This document shows positions 54,410 through 64,000 of a stretch of 64,000 nucleotides of DNA, piece by piece. The notes below the pieces were generated by a model. That model was not told where the DNA came from, made no database searches, and saw only the letters and a list, made by a program, of their open reading frames with translations. Positions within the stretch are counted from its first letter, which is position 1, and each line of letters opens with the position of its first letter. Source of the stretch: Rhododendron vialii (lineage: Eukaryota; Streptophyta; Magnoliopsida; Ericales; Ericaceae); contig NC_080557.1 in NCBI RefSeq assembly GCF_030253575.1, positions 18,239,501 to 18,303,500 of the forward strand, given 5' to 3'. A program made the position numbers and the translations under genes.

Positions 54410-57400
54410 ATATATGCTTTTGACTACCATGTCGTCGATGTAGGCCATCATGGTGTCACCGAGCAGACGCTCAAACATCTTGGTTATCATTCGCTGAAAG
54501 GTGGCTCCGGCGTTTTTCAGGCCGAAGGGCATAACGAGATATCCAAAGATCCCGTGAGGGGTGATGAAGGCTGTATTTTCAACGTCGCCTTCGCTCATGG
54601 CAATCTGATGGTAGCCCCGGTAGGCGTCCAGGAAGCTGAGTCGGGCGTGGCCGGCCGTGACGTCGACGAGCTGGTCGATCCGCGGGAGGGGGAAGAAGTC
54701 TTTCGGGCAAGCATCATTGAGGTTGGAATAATCAACGCAGACTCGCCACTTACCGTTCTTCTTTTTGACCACGACGGTGTTTGCTAGCCATCTAGGGTAT
54801 TGCACTTCTCGGATAGCCTTTGCATTTAGGAGCCGGTTGACTTCGTCTATGACGGCCTCAGAGTGGATCGGGGAGGATCGCCGTGCTTTTTGCACAACGG
54901 GGCTCTTGGCTTGGTCAATGTTGAGCTCATGGTAGATAAACGAGGAGTCGACCTCGGGCATTTCATATGGGGTCCATGCGAATACTTCAATGTTCCTTTT
55001 AAGGAAATCGAGCGTCTCGCTCTTGTCGGAATCGCTGAGTGAGGAACCGATGAGAAAGAAACGAGAACCGTCTTCGGTGATTAGAAAGGTGACGAGGTCT
55101 TCTTCAGATTTCTCGTCGGCAGGTCTGCCGACGTCTTCTAGAATTGGGTCCTCGGGAACCTCGATGAAGTTGACCCGGGAGGTCTGCTTACTGCTTCGGA
55201 CCGCGTTGACGTAACATCTTTTGGCCGCGGTTTGGTCTCCGTATATGTCTTCTTGTCGCCCATTGGTGCTGATGAAACGGACCACCTGGTGATAAGTGGA
55301 GGCGATGGCCTTTAGTTTGTGTAGCCAGGTACGTCCAACGATTGCATTATATGGGCTAGGAACATCGACCACCATAAATTCCATGTCGAGGACCATTGAA
55401 CCGGCACGAACGGGGAGAGAGATCATTCCGAGGGGCCATACCGGGGCTCCGCTGAACCCAATGAGGGGGACTTCAGAAGGATGGAGGTCAGTATCCGAGA
55501 GTTTCAGGTCTTTAAATAGAGAGTAGTACATGACCTCGGCGGAGCTACATTGATCAACGAGGATGTGTCGGACGTTAAAGGTTCCAATACGCAGCGTGAC
55601 CACAAGGGCGTCATTATGAGGTAGCTAGACGCGGTTAAGGTCCTTTTCGGTAAAGGTGATGGTCCACTTGGAGCCGTCGTCTGTTTTTGGGCGCTTGGGC
55701 TCGGGACCAACCATCATGACGCGCTTGGAGGAAGTGGCGTCATATAGTTCGGCGCGAAGGACGCGAGCGGCTTCGGAATCGAGAGGGCCGTGAATAACAT
55801 GAATCGTTCGAACTTCTTCTTCGGTGCTGCCTTCTAGGCGCTGCGCCCGGGCCTTGGTTTTTTCGTGGTCAATGAGGTTATCAAGGTGACCCTCCGCGAC
55901 AAGCTGCTCTAAGTAAGACTTAAAGGGTTTGCAAGCGGTGGTGAAATGACCTTGTTCATTGTGGTAACTGCACCGAACGATAGGGTTTTTGATCTTCTCG
56001 TTTTCGGTTCCAAGCTTCTGATTTGGGAAGGAGAAAAAGGGCTAATCCTTTATTGTTCTATGATCCGGTAGATAGGAATGGTAAAGACGGTTTTTTTGGC
56101 GTTGAAATCATTTGGCTTCGATCCCTTCCGTGGGGACTGCTTGATGTTGTTGACCTGTTTCTTCGAGATCGAGACGGGTATGAGAGCCGGGGCGGGGACC
56201 GAAGCAGATGCTGTTTTTGAACTTGTGGATTTCCCGATGCCCCTCTCGGCCTTGGACTCGATGAGCTGGCACCAGACCTCGATACGGGTCATGAGGTCCT
56301 TCATAGAGCTGGGCTTGTGGCGGGCGAGGTCATCGTAGACCTGTTCGTCTTGGGAGGTTAGTCCGAGTTTGAATCCCCGGGCCGAGATGAGACCATCACA
56401 GCCTTCTATTTCGTTAAACAACTCCCAGTAGCGACCAGCGTGCTGTCGGAGTGTTTCGTCGTTTCATTTTCGGAGAGCAAGGAGAGAATCAATTTCTTTC
56501 TCGTGCTTGTTGCTCGTAACGAACCGAGCCATGAAGGCATCGCAGAGGGAGTCGAAAGAAGAAATCGACCGTGCTGGGAGCTGGTCGAACCATGTGAGAC
56601 CCAGGTTGCCGAGACTGGCAGGGAAAACCTTACATAAGAAAGCATCGTCCGAAGGCTCGTTCCGGAGAAAAAGGGACATGACGAGCTTGTACTGTACCAG
56701 ATGTGTGTATACCTCGGTTTTGCCATCGTACTTGGCAAACTTGGGCTGGGTAAATCCTTTCGGGGGGGGTGACCGAGTCAATTACTCTCGTAAAGGGAGA
56801 GGTCGTGAGTCTTTCGAGTCTGGCATCGCGGTGAGGTCGGATCGAACGGTCGAAACCGTCTGGACGCTCGGGCGCGGTGCGTTTTTTCGGTGCAAGGTGA
56901 TCCAGCCTCTCATACTCCTTTCTCTTCGGAATGATGCTTGACGACTTACGGGGGGAGCGTTCGTGGTTTCTTTGGTTATTCCGGGGGGAAGGCTCGAGGC
57001 GCTCTGTAACTGGGCTTCTGTTACGGGCTTCCTTGGTGGGCCTTGTGATGCTTGGGGTGGATTCACGCCGTTCCTTGCCGATTCGAACCGAATGAGTGGA
57101 AGAGGTAGAGACGCTTCCTGCTCCGAGCCTTTCGAAGGCGGATAACCTCCGACGGGGTTGATCAGGAGAATGAGAGCGCTCTCTGTTCTTTGCTTCCCGG
57201 TTGGTTCGGCCGTCAACTGCATCTGGTGGCTCCAAACGGTCTTTGACTGAGGGTCGGGGCCGGTGTTCCACCAGGCGGCCTCCTTCGCGGCTGCGGGAAG
57301 GGCTGTGATGGTGTCTTCTTCCGCCGCGGCTTCCGGAGGATTGAGATGGAGAGATCTGCAAGAGGTGCTTTATCTCTGCCAGCTCGTCTCGGACGTGTTT

Positions 57401-57523
57401 GTCCCGTTCTACAACCGTTGATAGGTCGTCGATTTTCCTTTCCAGGTGTCGGATGTAGGAGTGGAGCTCAGAGGATGGAGTGCCGTCTGGTGTTGAGGTT
57501 CCGGCTCCGATTCCGATGGACAA
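54410..57523 (-). pseudogene. Ty3/gypsy gag-pol, truncated and decayed
   Basis: On the minus strand the gag begins near 57523 (MSIGIGAGTSTPDGTPSSEL) with an Arg/Ser-rich stretch. A retrotransposon Gag domain follows (FTQPKFAKYDGKTEVYTHLV, LGLTWFDQLPARSISSFDSL) after a frameshift near a G-run at 56762-56769. A TGA at about 56465 and a TAG at about 55626 interrupt the frame. A zinc-knuckle-like CSYHNEQGHFTTAC, a retropepsin region (FMVVDVPSPYNAIVGRTWLH) and reverse transcriptase follow (WRVCVDYSNLNDACPKDFFP, YLVMPFGLKNAGATF, AYIDDMVVKS). The sequence resembles Tat/Ogre-type plant gypsy elements. It stops right after the YIDD active site at about 54410. The rest of RT, RNase H, integrase and the 3' LTR are missing, so the element is dead. 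Confidence 0.88.
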
Positions 57524-57719
57524 ATGAGCTTTTCCCTAGGCATTGGCTCCGCCAGGGGTCAGGTCATGGCCTCCGAGAGGGCTGAATCCTAGGGTAGTGT
57601 CACTGCGGTGCGTTTCTTCAAGTTCCACCATATCTGGTTCAGGAAGCTTCTGGTTAAGGAAGCTTGAACGGAGCTCTTGGAAGGGAAAGAGATGAATGAC
57701 TGAGAAGGTGGCTAGGTCC

Positions 57720-58156
57720 CCAGCAGAGTCGCCAATTGTAGGGTTCGATTTGACAGAACCTTGGCCTGGGTTAGATTTCTCCTTCCGCTGGTTCGTTCCC
57801 GTCTCTGGACCTGCAATAAGTCACTAGGGCTGGAGTAGCCCAGTGACCCTCCGATGATCAAGTCAGATCTCGGGGGAGAATATAGATCTAGGGTTAGGGT
57901 AGAATGACATACCTCTCAAAGGCGAGTATCCTTTTGTATTTATAGACCTAGGCTTACTTGCCCTCCAAGCTAGCGCGTGGAAGATACGCCCGGGTAACCG
58001 CCTCGGGTGACGTCATATGTGACTACAGGAGCGAAAACGGTTACGGAGCACATGATCAGATCTGACCATAATGATCGCGTCTGCCACGTATCTTCTTTTG
58101 ATCCCTTCTGGCATAACAAACTCTCCTTGCGTGAGCTCTGTGCGAACGTCTATGCA
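57720..58156 (-). repeat. Gypsy 5' LTR and primer-binding site
   Basis: On the minus strand TGGCGACTCTGCTGG (57720-57735), a known type of primer site of Tat/Ogre-like elements, follows directly after a sequence ending CCTACA (57737-57742 on plus). This marks the LTR 3' end. A TATA box (CTATAAATAC on minus) lies at about 57938-57947. The outer LTR end is uncertain: it is either near 58156 or interrupted by the copia element that starts at 58164. Confidence 0.65.
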
Positions 58157-58163
58157 ATTGTAT

Positions 58164-58803
58164 TGTTGGGAATATTCGGCAATAACAGAAAATTCCAGAG
58201 AACAATTTCATTGATACAATAAGAATTACATAATCGAGGCATAATACAATTACTAAACAGAATGGAACAGTAGATATACGAAACGATTTTCCAGGAAAAA
58301 CAAACCGAGTCCTGTGTGATACCACAGTCTCCTTAAGAAAGATTCGCCGCCTACCGTCGGTGTTGTAGGTTCGTGTTTGGCGTCTTCCTCCCAGGGTTGG
58401 CTCGGCTAAACCGCAAGCCGTCGGAACACCGCAGTCGACCGCCTTGGCGAACTGACTACCGTCTGCCTTTCTCTCTCAAAAAATGAATTTCAGAATATGC
58501 AAGAGGATTGTGGAATTGCCTGTGCTCCTCCAAACCGAGATGCTTCAATTTATAGAGTGGGGGAGGGCTGAATAACTCCTGCAATGAATTCTGCCCATTG
58601 AATTCAGTATTGATTTCTGCCATCAAGAGGGAGGAGTAATGCTGCCATCAAGGTTGAGGGGTTACGGGAGTTACGGCCACACACATCAATACGTCTATTG
58701 ATTGTGGTGGTGCGTCCAGATACAACGAACCCGGGACCGGTTGCCTCGGAAGACCCTCCAAAATCCCGGTTTCATTCACCTGAAATTCCGTAAATTTCCA
58801 ACA
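58164..58803 (-). repeat. 3' LTR of the copia element, 640 bp
   Basis: On the element strand it starts TGTTGGAAATTTACGG and ends GAATATTCCCAACA. The polypurine tract GGGGGGGATTG precedes it. A TATA box (CTATAAATTG) is at about 58547-58556. Confidence 0.88.
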
Positions 58804-59388
58804 ATCCCCCCCATGAATGGAATTGGCAGGCAAGCTGGTGCAGAGTACAAAGTTGATCCGAGAGAGCGACAACGGATAGTTCCTGCATAGGATAGGTGGC
58901 TTTTGGCCTGGAACCTTCCCTTGTGATAGCCTATCGGATTTACTGGCAAACCAGTGTGCGGTCCCGCTTTGAACTGTTCTGCCGTCGATGTAAACCGAGA
59001 CAATAGACGTCACACAGGACTTCTCCTGACGTAGTTTAGTTCTCACTGTTGGGTTCATTTTGGCCATGACACCCCCTACCTGGTTCTGCGAGTATTTTCT
59101 CGAGAATTTCGCCACAATTCTCAAAGAAGCGGCCCCACTTCATACTAACATAGGTGACCTTCCTATAAAGGGTATCCTGCTATACCCCGCCTGGCAATCC
59201 AGCGCATAGGAGTCATTAAAAGCAATGCTTAACCTCTTTCCAATTACAGGTATCACTGTTTTACACCATAGGAATGGGCAGGAGACCGAGTCTCCTCAGT
59301 GATCGTTCTCAGCTACTCGCGAAAGATAGTCTCATTGAACCTAGATCTTGGGATCTCCAGTCAGCTAGGTTGGCTACCCCCGCGGTAA
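58804..59388 (-). other. 3' untranslated part of the copia element
   Basis: About 585 bp between the pol stop codon and the 3' LTR. It has no meaningful frame and ends at the polypurine tract (58804-58812 on plus, CCCCCC side). Confidence 0.7.
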
Positions 59389-59479
59389 CTATGAGCGTAG
59401 TGGCTTTAGCCCCATCCCTTTCGATGCTTGCTCAACTAACTCTCGGTTTAACCCTTTGGTTAGCGGATCCGCAATATTG

Positions 59480-59526
<47 letters not shown>

Positions 59527-59551
59527 TTGTCTAATGGTATTATGTCTACGT

Positions 59552-59593
<42 letters not shown>

Positions 59594-60695
59594 CTACCAA
59601 TCGCAGATTGACTGTCGCAATGGATACTGATTGCTGGCACAGGTTTCAGCCATCTTGGAATATCCTCCAAAAACTGACGGAGCCACTCGGCCTCCTCAGA
59701 TGCTTTATCTAGAGCAATAAACTCTGATTCCATCGTTGAACGTGCTATACACGTCTGTTTGGAGGATTTCCAAGAAACAGCTGCACCACCAAGTATAAAG
59801 ACGTATCCACTTGTGGATTTTGAGTCCTTCATATCGGATATCCAGTTTGCATCACAATACCCTTCCAGTACTGCTGGATATCTGGTGAAGTGCAACCCCA
59901 AATCACGAGTATACCTTAAATAGTGCAGAACCCTGACTATTGCCTTCCAGTGATTACGACCTGGATTACTCGTGTATCTGCTTAGTCTGCTGACCGAATA
60001 AGCTATATCGGGCCTTGTACAACTCATCAGGTACATCAGGCTCCCAATTATCCGAGAATACTCTAATTGAGATGCGTCTTCCCCCCCATTCTTGGATAAA
60101 TGTAGACTTAAATCCACAGGGGTTCTTGCGACACTTGAATCAGACGAGTTGAACTTTTCAAGAATCTTGTCAACGTAATGTGTCTGAGACAGCGCAAGTC
60201 CGACAGATGTTCTGGTGATCTTGACACCCAGAATGACATCTGCAAGGCCCATATCCTTCATGTCAAACTTTGAGTTTAACATATCTTTGGTAGATTGAAT
60301 GACCCTTTCATTGCTACCAACAATGAGCATGTCATCAACGTAGAGACACAAAATGACGTACCCTTCGTCTGTGTCTTTGACGTAAACGCACTTGTCACAT
60401 TCGTTGATCTTGAAACCACTTGACAGCACAGCACTGTCAAATTTCTCATGCCATTGTTTCGGTGCTTGCTTTAGACCATACAAAGATCTAACAAGCCTAC
60501 ATACTTTCCCTTGTTGGCCTGGCGCGGAAAAACCCTCGGGTTGTTCCATGTAGATCTCTTCATCTAAATCGCCATTCAGGAAAGCTGTTTTTACATCCAT
60601 TTGATGTATCTCAAGGTTACGCAAAGCTGCGATCGCGATGATCATCCGGATGGAAGTAATCCTTGAGACTGGTGAGTAAGTATCAAAGTAATCTA

Positions 60696-60729
<34 letters not shown>

Positions 60730-63459
60730 GCTAGCTTTGTACTTATCAATTGACCCATCTGCTTTCAACTTCCTTTTGAAGATCCACTTGTAGCCGAGAG
60801 GCTTACTGCCTGGTGGCAAATCCACCAGTTCCCACGTATGGTTTTGCAGTATGGAGTCAATCTCACTCTTAATGGCCTCTTTCCACAAAGGACCCTCAGG
60901 GCAGCTTACAGCTTCTTGGTACGTCCGAGGCTCATTTTCTACCAGATAAGTCAAAAAATCTGGACCAAAAGATGTTGATGTTCTAGCTCGCTTGCTACGT
61001 CGTGGTTCAACATCAACTTCCTCTTCTTGGCCTTGTCTGCTTTCATTAGCCGGGTGCAAGGTCCGTTTAGCAGAACTTGACTCTCCAATGGATCTATAAG
61101 GGAATATGTGTTCAAAAAACACTACATTCCTAGACTCCATGAGAGTATTCTTGTGAATATCTTGTATATCTGACTCATGCACAAGAAATCGATAGGCACT
61201 ACTATCGTCTGCATAACCGATGAACACACAATCAATGGTTTTAGGGCCTATCTTCTCCTTCTTAGGAGGAGGTACAGCCACCTTCGCTAGACAACCCCAT
61301 GTTCGTAAGAATGTATAGGTAGGCTTCCTACCTTTAAACAATTCATACGGGGTTTTACCAACATCTTTGCGAGGTATTTTATTGAGGATATAATTAGCGG
61401 TGAGAACAGCATCTCCCCACATGTTCTGAGGCAACCCAGAACTTATCAACATTGCGTTCATCATATCCTTCAATGTACGATTCTTGCGCTCAGCAATACC
61501 GTTAGTCTGAGGCGAATAAGGTGCCGTGGTTTCATAGATAATTCCGTGTTGGGCACAGAATTCTCCAAATGGTGACTGAAATTCACCACCATGATCGCTT
61601 CTGACCACCTTAATCTTTCTGCTCAGTTGATTCTCAACCTGAGTCTTGTAATGAATAAACTTGTCCAGGGCTTCATCCTTGCTTTTCAGCAAATACACAT
61701 AGCAAAACCGAGTGCTATCATCGATAAAAGTAATGAAGTACTTGTTACCGGCCCGAGTTTGGACATATTTCAGATCACACACATCAGTGTGGATTAAACC
61801 CAAAGGTTCTGTGCTTCTTTCTACTGTTTTGAAAGATGCTCTCGGCATTTTAGCCTCTACACAAGTCTCACACTTATGTTTTTTATCAAATTGGAAAGCT
61901 GGAATATGGTCCAAGTTAATTAATCTACGCATAGAATCATAACTAACATGACCTAGTCTACCATGCCACAAAAAGGAAGACTCAAACACATAAGCAACAA
62001 GGGATTTCTTTTTATTGATGGTAGGGATAACAGTCATTACATTCATCTTAAAGAGACCATCGGTCATGTAACCTTTCCCTACATACATTCCAGCTTTAGT
62101 CAGAGTGACCCTATCAGCCTCGAAAACCAGGCGGAAACCGTGCTTGCTCAACAGTGAGCCAGAAACCAAATTCTTACGAATATCTGGCACGAACAGCACA
62201 TTGTTCAGAGTCAACTCTTTTCCCGAAGTCATCTTCAGGACCACTTTCCCCTGCCTCGCAACATCCGAGGTAGCTGAATTCCCCATAAACAGCTTCTCAC
62301 CGTTAGCAACCGCCTCGAAGGTAGTGAACAACTGCCTGTCACAACAGATATGACGTGTAGCCCCTGTGTCTACCCACCATTCCTGCGGGTTTGAACCAAC
62401 CATGTTCACTTCAGATACCATAGCCGAGAGGTTGATATCGGACACTCCTGTCTCCACCTGAGCCAAGTGCGCCTGAGTGCGAGGGTTTGGTGGCTTCGTA
62501 CATTCCGAAGCTCTATGCCCGAATTTGTTGCAGTTAAAGCAAGTACCCTAAAACTTTTCTCTAGGTTTCTCGGCAACACCACCTCTCGGTCCCAGATTGA
62601 CACTTTTGTCCTTCTGCTTGCCAGCTTGCTTATCAGACCGCTTGTCAGAACGCCTGTCATTCTGATTTTTCCTCCCACCGGAAGATTGACCATGCTCCAT
62701 CATGTTTGCCTTGGCCATGTAGGAGGCCTTTGCACTCCTATCCATACCTCGATTCTCCTTTTCAATACGGAGCTTGATGAAAAGAGCCTTCAAGGTCATC
62801 TCCTTATTCTTGAACATGAGATAGCTCTTGAACTCTTTCCATGCTGGAGGTAGCTTATGGATGACCGCGGCCACCTGGAATGCTTCACTCAGAATCATCC
62901 CTTCAGTCCTGATCTCGTTGAGCAGGAGCTGCAGCTCTTGGACTTGGGCTGCCACAGACTTGGAGTCCACCATCATATAATCAAGGAACCGGCCCACAAC
63001 AAACTTTTTGGACCCAGCACCCTCGATCTTGTATTTCCTGTCTAAGGATTCCCATAACTCCTTGGCCGACGGAGCCTCGCCATACACAGAATACAGCGAA
63101 TCATCTAGAGCATTCAAGATGTAATTCTTGCACATGTAGTCATGCTCTTTCCACCTAGCCACATCAATCCGCTTCTGAGTGTCAGGATCGTCCTCAGCAA
63201 TAACGGGTGCTTCCTCGACAAGCCACTTTGCCAAGTTCAAGGTGGTGAGATAGAACAACATCTTCTGTTGCCACCTTTTGAAATCGACCCCAACAAATTT
63301 GCCCGGTCTCTCCACGTGAGACATTGGAACGGAGGGAATCCCAGGAATAGGAGCATGAATTGGAATAGCCACACCGCCATTTCCATTGCCACTGACATTA
63401 CCAGTCTCTTTCTCTTTGCCAGTGCCAGTGCCAGTAGTCATCCCTTGCTCAGTAGTCAT
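59389..63459 (-). CDS. Copia gag-pol polyprotein with one in-frame TAG
   Basis: The frame is 1357 codons from the ATG at 63459 ([12 protein letters not shown]) to 59389, open except for TAG at 62548-62550. Gag occupies 63459 to about 62551 ([40 protein letters not shown]). The zinc knuckle [14 protein letters not shown] begins two codons after the TAG. Protease has [11 protein letters not shown] (Asp at about 62370). Integrase has the HHCC-type finger (CETCVEAK) and the catalytic [14 protein letters not shown] and ERKNRTL motifs. Reverse transcriptase has [13 protein letters not shown] and [12 protein letters not shown], and RNase H has [10 protein letters not shown] and [10 protein letters not shown]. 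All catalytic motifs are kept. A second possible start is at 63513. Apart from the TAG the element looks competent. The TAG may be a nonsense mutation or, less likely, a readthrough signal. Confidence 0.92.
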
Positions 63460-63520
63460 GTTTTTCCTGAAATTAGGAACAACCACATATAAGAGAACAA
63501 ATCTCAATATCAAAATGACA

Positions 63521-64000
63521 AGCTATATAGCATAGATTAACAATCTATCAGATAAGCTAAGTCTAACATCCCCCACAATACCATGTAACCTGGGGGTCCC
63601 AGGGGGCGCGCCCCCTGGCAGGGGTCTTAGGGGGCTGTGCCCCCTGACGGGGGTCCTGGGGGCAGCGCCCCCGGGCGGGAGTCTGAGAGCAGCGCCCTCA
63701 GCGGGGATCGACCTGGGGCAGCGCCCCCGAAAGGTAAACGGTATACACAATCTGCTACTAGCATGATTGTGGCCATCTGACTTCCCCTTCTGCAAAGCAG
63801 CGTAATTTGGGTACCGGCTAACACCACATAGGCCGCGCACCAAGGCTGAGTGATTCACGCCTACCACTGGCTAATCACTTCAGGCAAGGCACACAAGGCC
63901 ACAAGCCACCTCTGGCTAATCACATGCCTAGCACCCAAATCGCCTCTGTCAAGCAGATCATAACAGTGGGATCAAAGCCAGGCGATGTCAAGGCAGAAGC
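63521..64000. other. GC-rich leader-like region at the window edge
   Basis: This lies upstream of the copia coding region and includes the hairpin repeats at 63590-63733. Near the end, AACAGTGGGATCAAAGCC resembles a degenerate copia primer site (TGGTATCAGAGCC) on the plus strand, so another element may start here. No gene is supported; open frames here are by-products of GC-rich repeats. Confidence 0.4.
63590..63733. repeat. GC-rich hairpin repeats (GGGGGC...GCCCCC), about four units
   Basis: Units of about 35-45 bp repeat around self-complementary GGGGGC.GCGCCCCC-like cores with GGCGGGG/GGGGTC spacers (for example at 63603, 63629, 63659 and 63715). Such tracts occur in leaders of some plant copia elements. 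Confidence 0.75.

Larger units (their letters stand above)
58164..63520 (-). mobile_element. Ty1/copia element on the minus strand, 5' LTR not seen
   Basis: The order on the minus strand is leader, gag-pol frame (63459-59389), 3' untranslated part (59388-58804) ending in a G-rich polypurine tract, and 3' LTR (58803-58164). The base run TGTAT (58159-58163) would be the target duplication. The 5' LTR and primer site are not recognised upstream of the coding region, so the element either continues beyond the window or has a rearranged 5' end. It appears to have inserted in or beside the gypsy LTR. Confidence 0.85.

Noticed and set aside
56507..57585. Plus-strand frames up to 144 codons in the gypsy region
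   Set aside because: They are antisense shadows of the GC-rich gag sequence.
58648..59124. A 158-codon minus-strand frame
   Set aside because: It crosses the copia 3' LTR border and the untranslated region and has no family signature.
63590..63733. Possible CRISPR-like array
   Set aside because: Units are irregular in length, lack unique spacers, and lie in a plant retrotransposon leader.
63940..64000. Primer-binding site of a plus-strand copia at AACAGTGGGATCAAAGCC
   Set aside because: It has mismatches to TGGTATCAGAGCC and its LTR cannot be delimited inside the window; mentioned only as a possibility.

Overview
The window is nuclear DNA of a flowering plant, most likely a eudicot. The evidence is the set of host genes (a MYB-like plus bromodomain protein, an E-class PPR protein, an EMSY-LIKE fragment, a UGT85A-type glucosyltransferase pseudogene, a tRNA-Glu), GT-AG introns, AT-rich spacers, CT/GA microsatellites, and dense plant transposons (Ty1/copia, Ty3/gypsy, hAT, Mutator, Stowaway, Au-like SINEs, LINE tails). 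I cannot fix the species.

Layout. 1-5 kb: a decayed hAT transposase beside the 3' end of an EMSY-LIKE gene, then two short tandem duplications. 5.1-7.6 kb: a complete 2459-bp copia mini-element with LTRs I read as identical, a perfect 5-bp target duplication and one intact Gag-protease frame, but no integrase or reverse transcriptase. 8.6-17.8 kb: the main host gene, a three-exon MYB/SANT-bromodomain gene on the minus strand whose second intron is about 7.1 kb and is full of MITEs, SINEs and tandem duplications. 18-26 kb: repeat-rich spacer with a higher-order tandem repeat and a 1173-bp hAT element with an 8-bp target duplication. 26-27 kb: a UGT85A pseudogene with a MITE in its 3' end. 28.7-31.0 kb: an intact, intronless PPR gene. 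31-39 kb: spacer with several MITEs, a Stowaway, a tRNA-Glu(CTC) gene and a small conserved protein of unknown role.

39.5-51.5 kb is the most unusual part: a large Mutator-like element of the type that carries a ULP1-like cysteine protease (Kaonashi type). A spliced transposase gene on the minus strand looks intact. The convergent ULP1-like gene on the plus strand is broken. Between them lie a captured fragment of a HOTHEAD-like GMC oxidoreductase gene and an array of about 240-bp repeats built around a TTAACACTGTTAA palindrome, which recurs through the noncoding parts of the element.

51.5-64 kb: LINE 3' ends (one with a 14-bp target duplication), a truncated and decayed Ty3/gypsy element on the minus strand, and a nearly complete Ty1/copia element on the minus strand. 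The copia reading frame is open for 1357 codons except for one TAG just before its zinc knuckle. Its 5' LTR is not visible before the window ends.

Working host genes are therefore few: the MYB-bromodomain gene (chromatin reader), the PPR gene (organelle RNA processing), tRNA-Glu and the small unknown gene. Almost everything else is mobile DNA or its debris.
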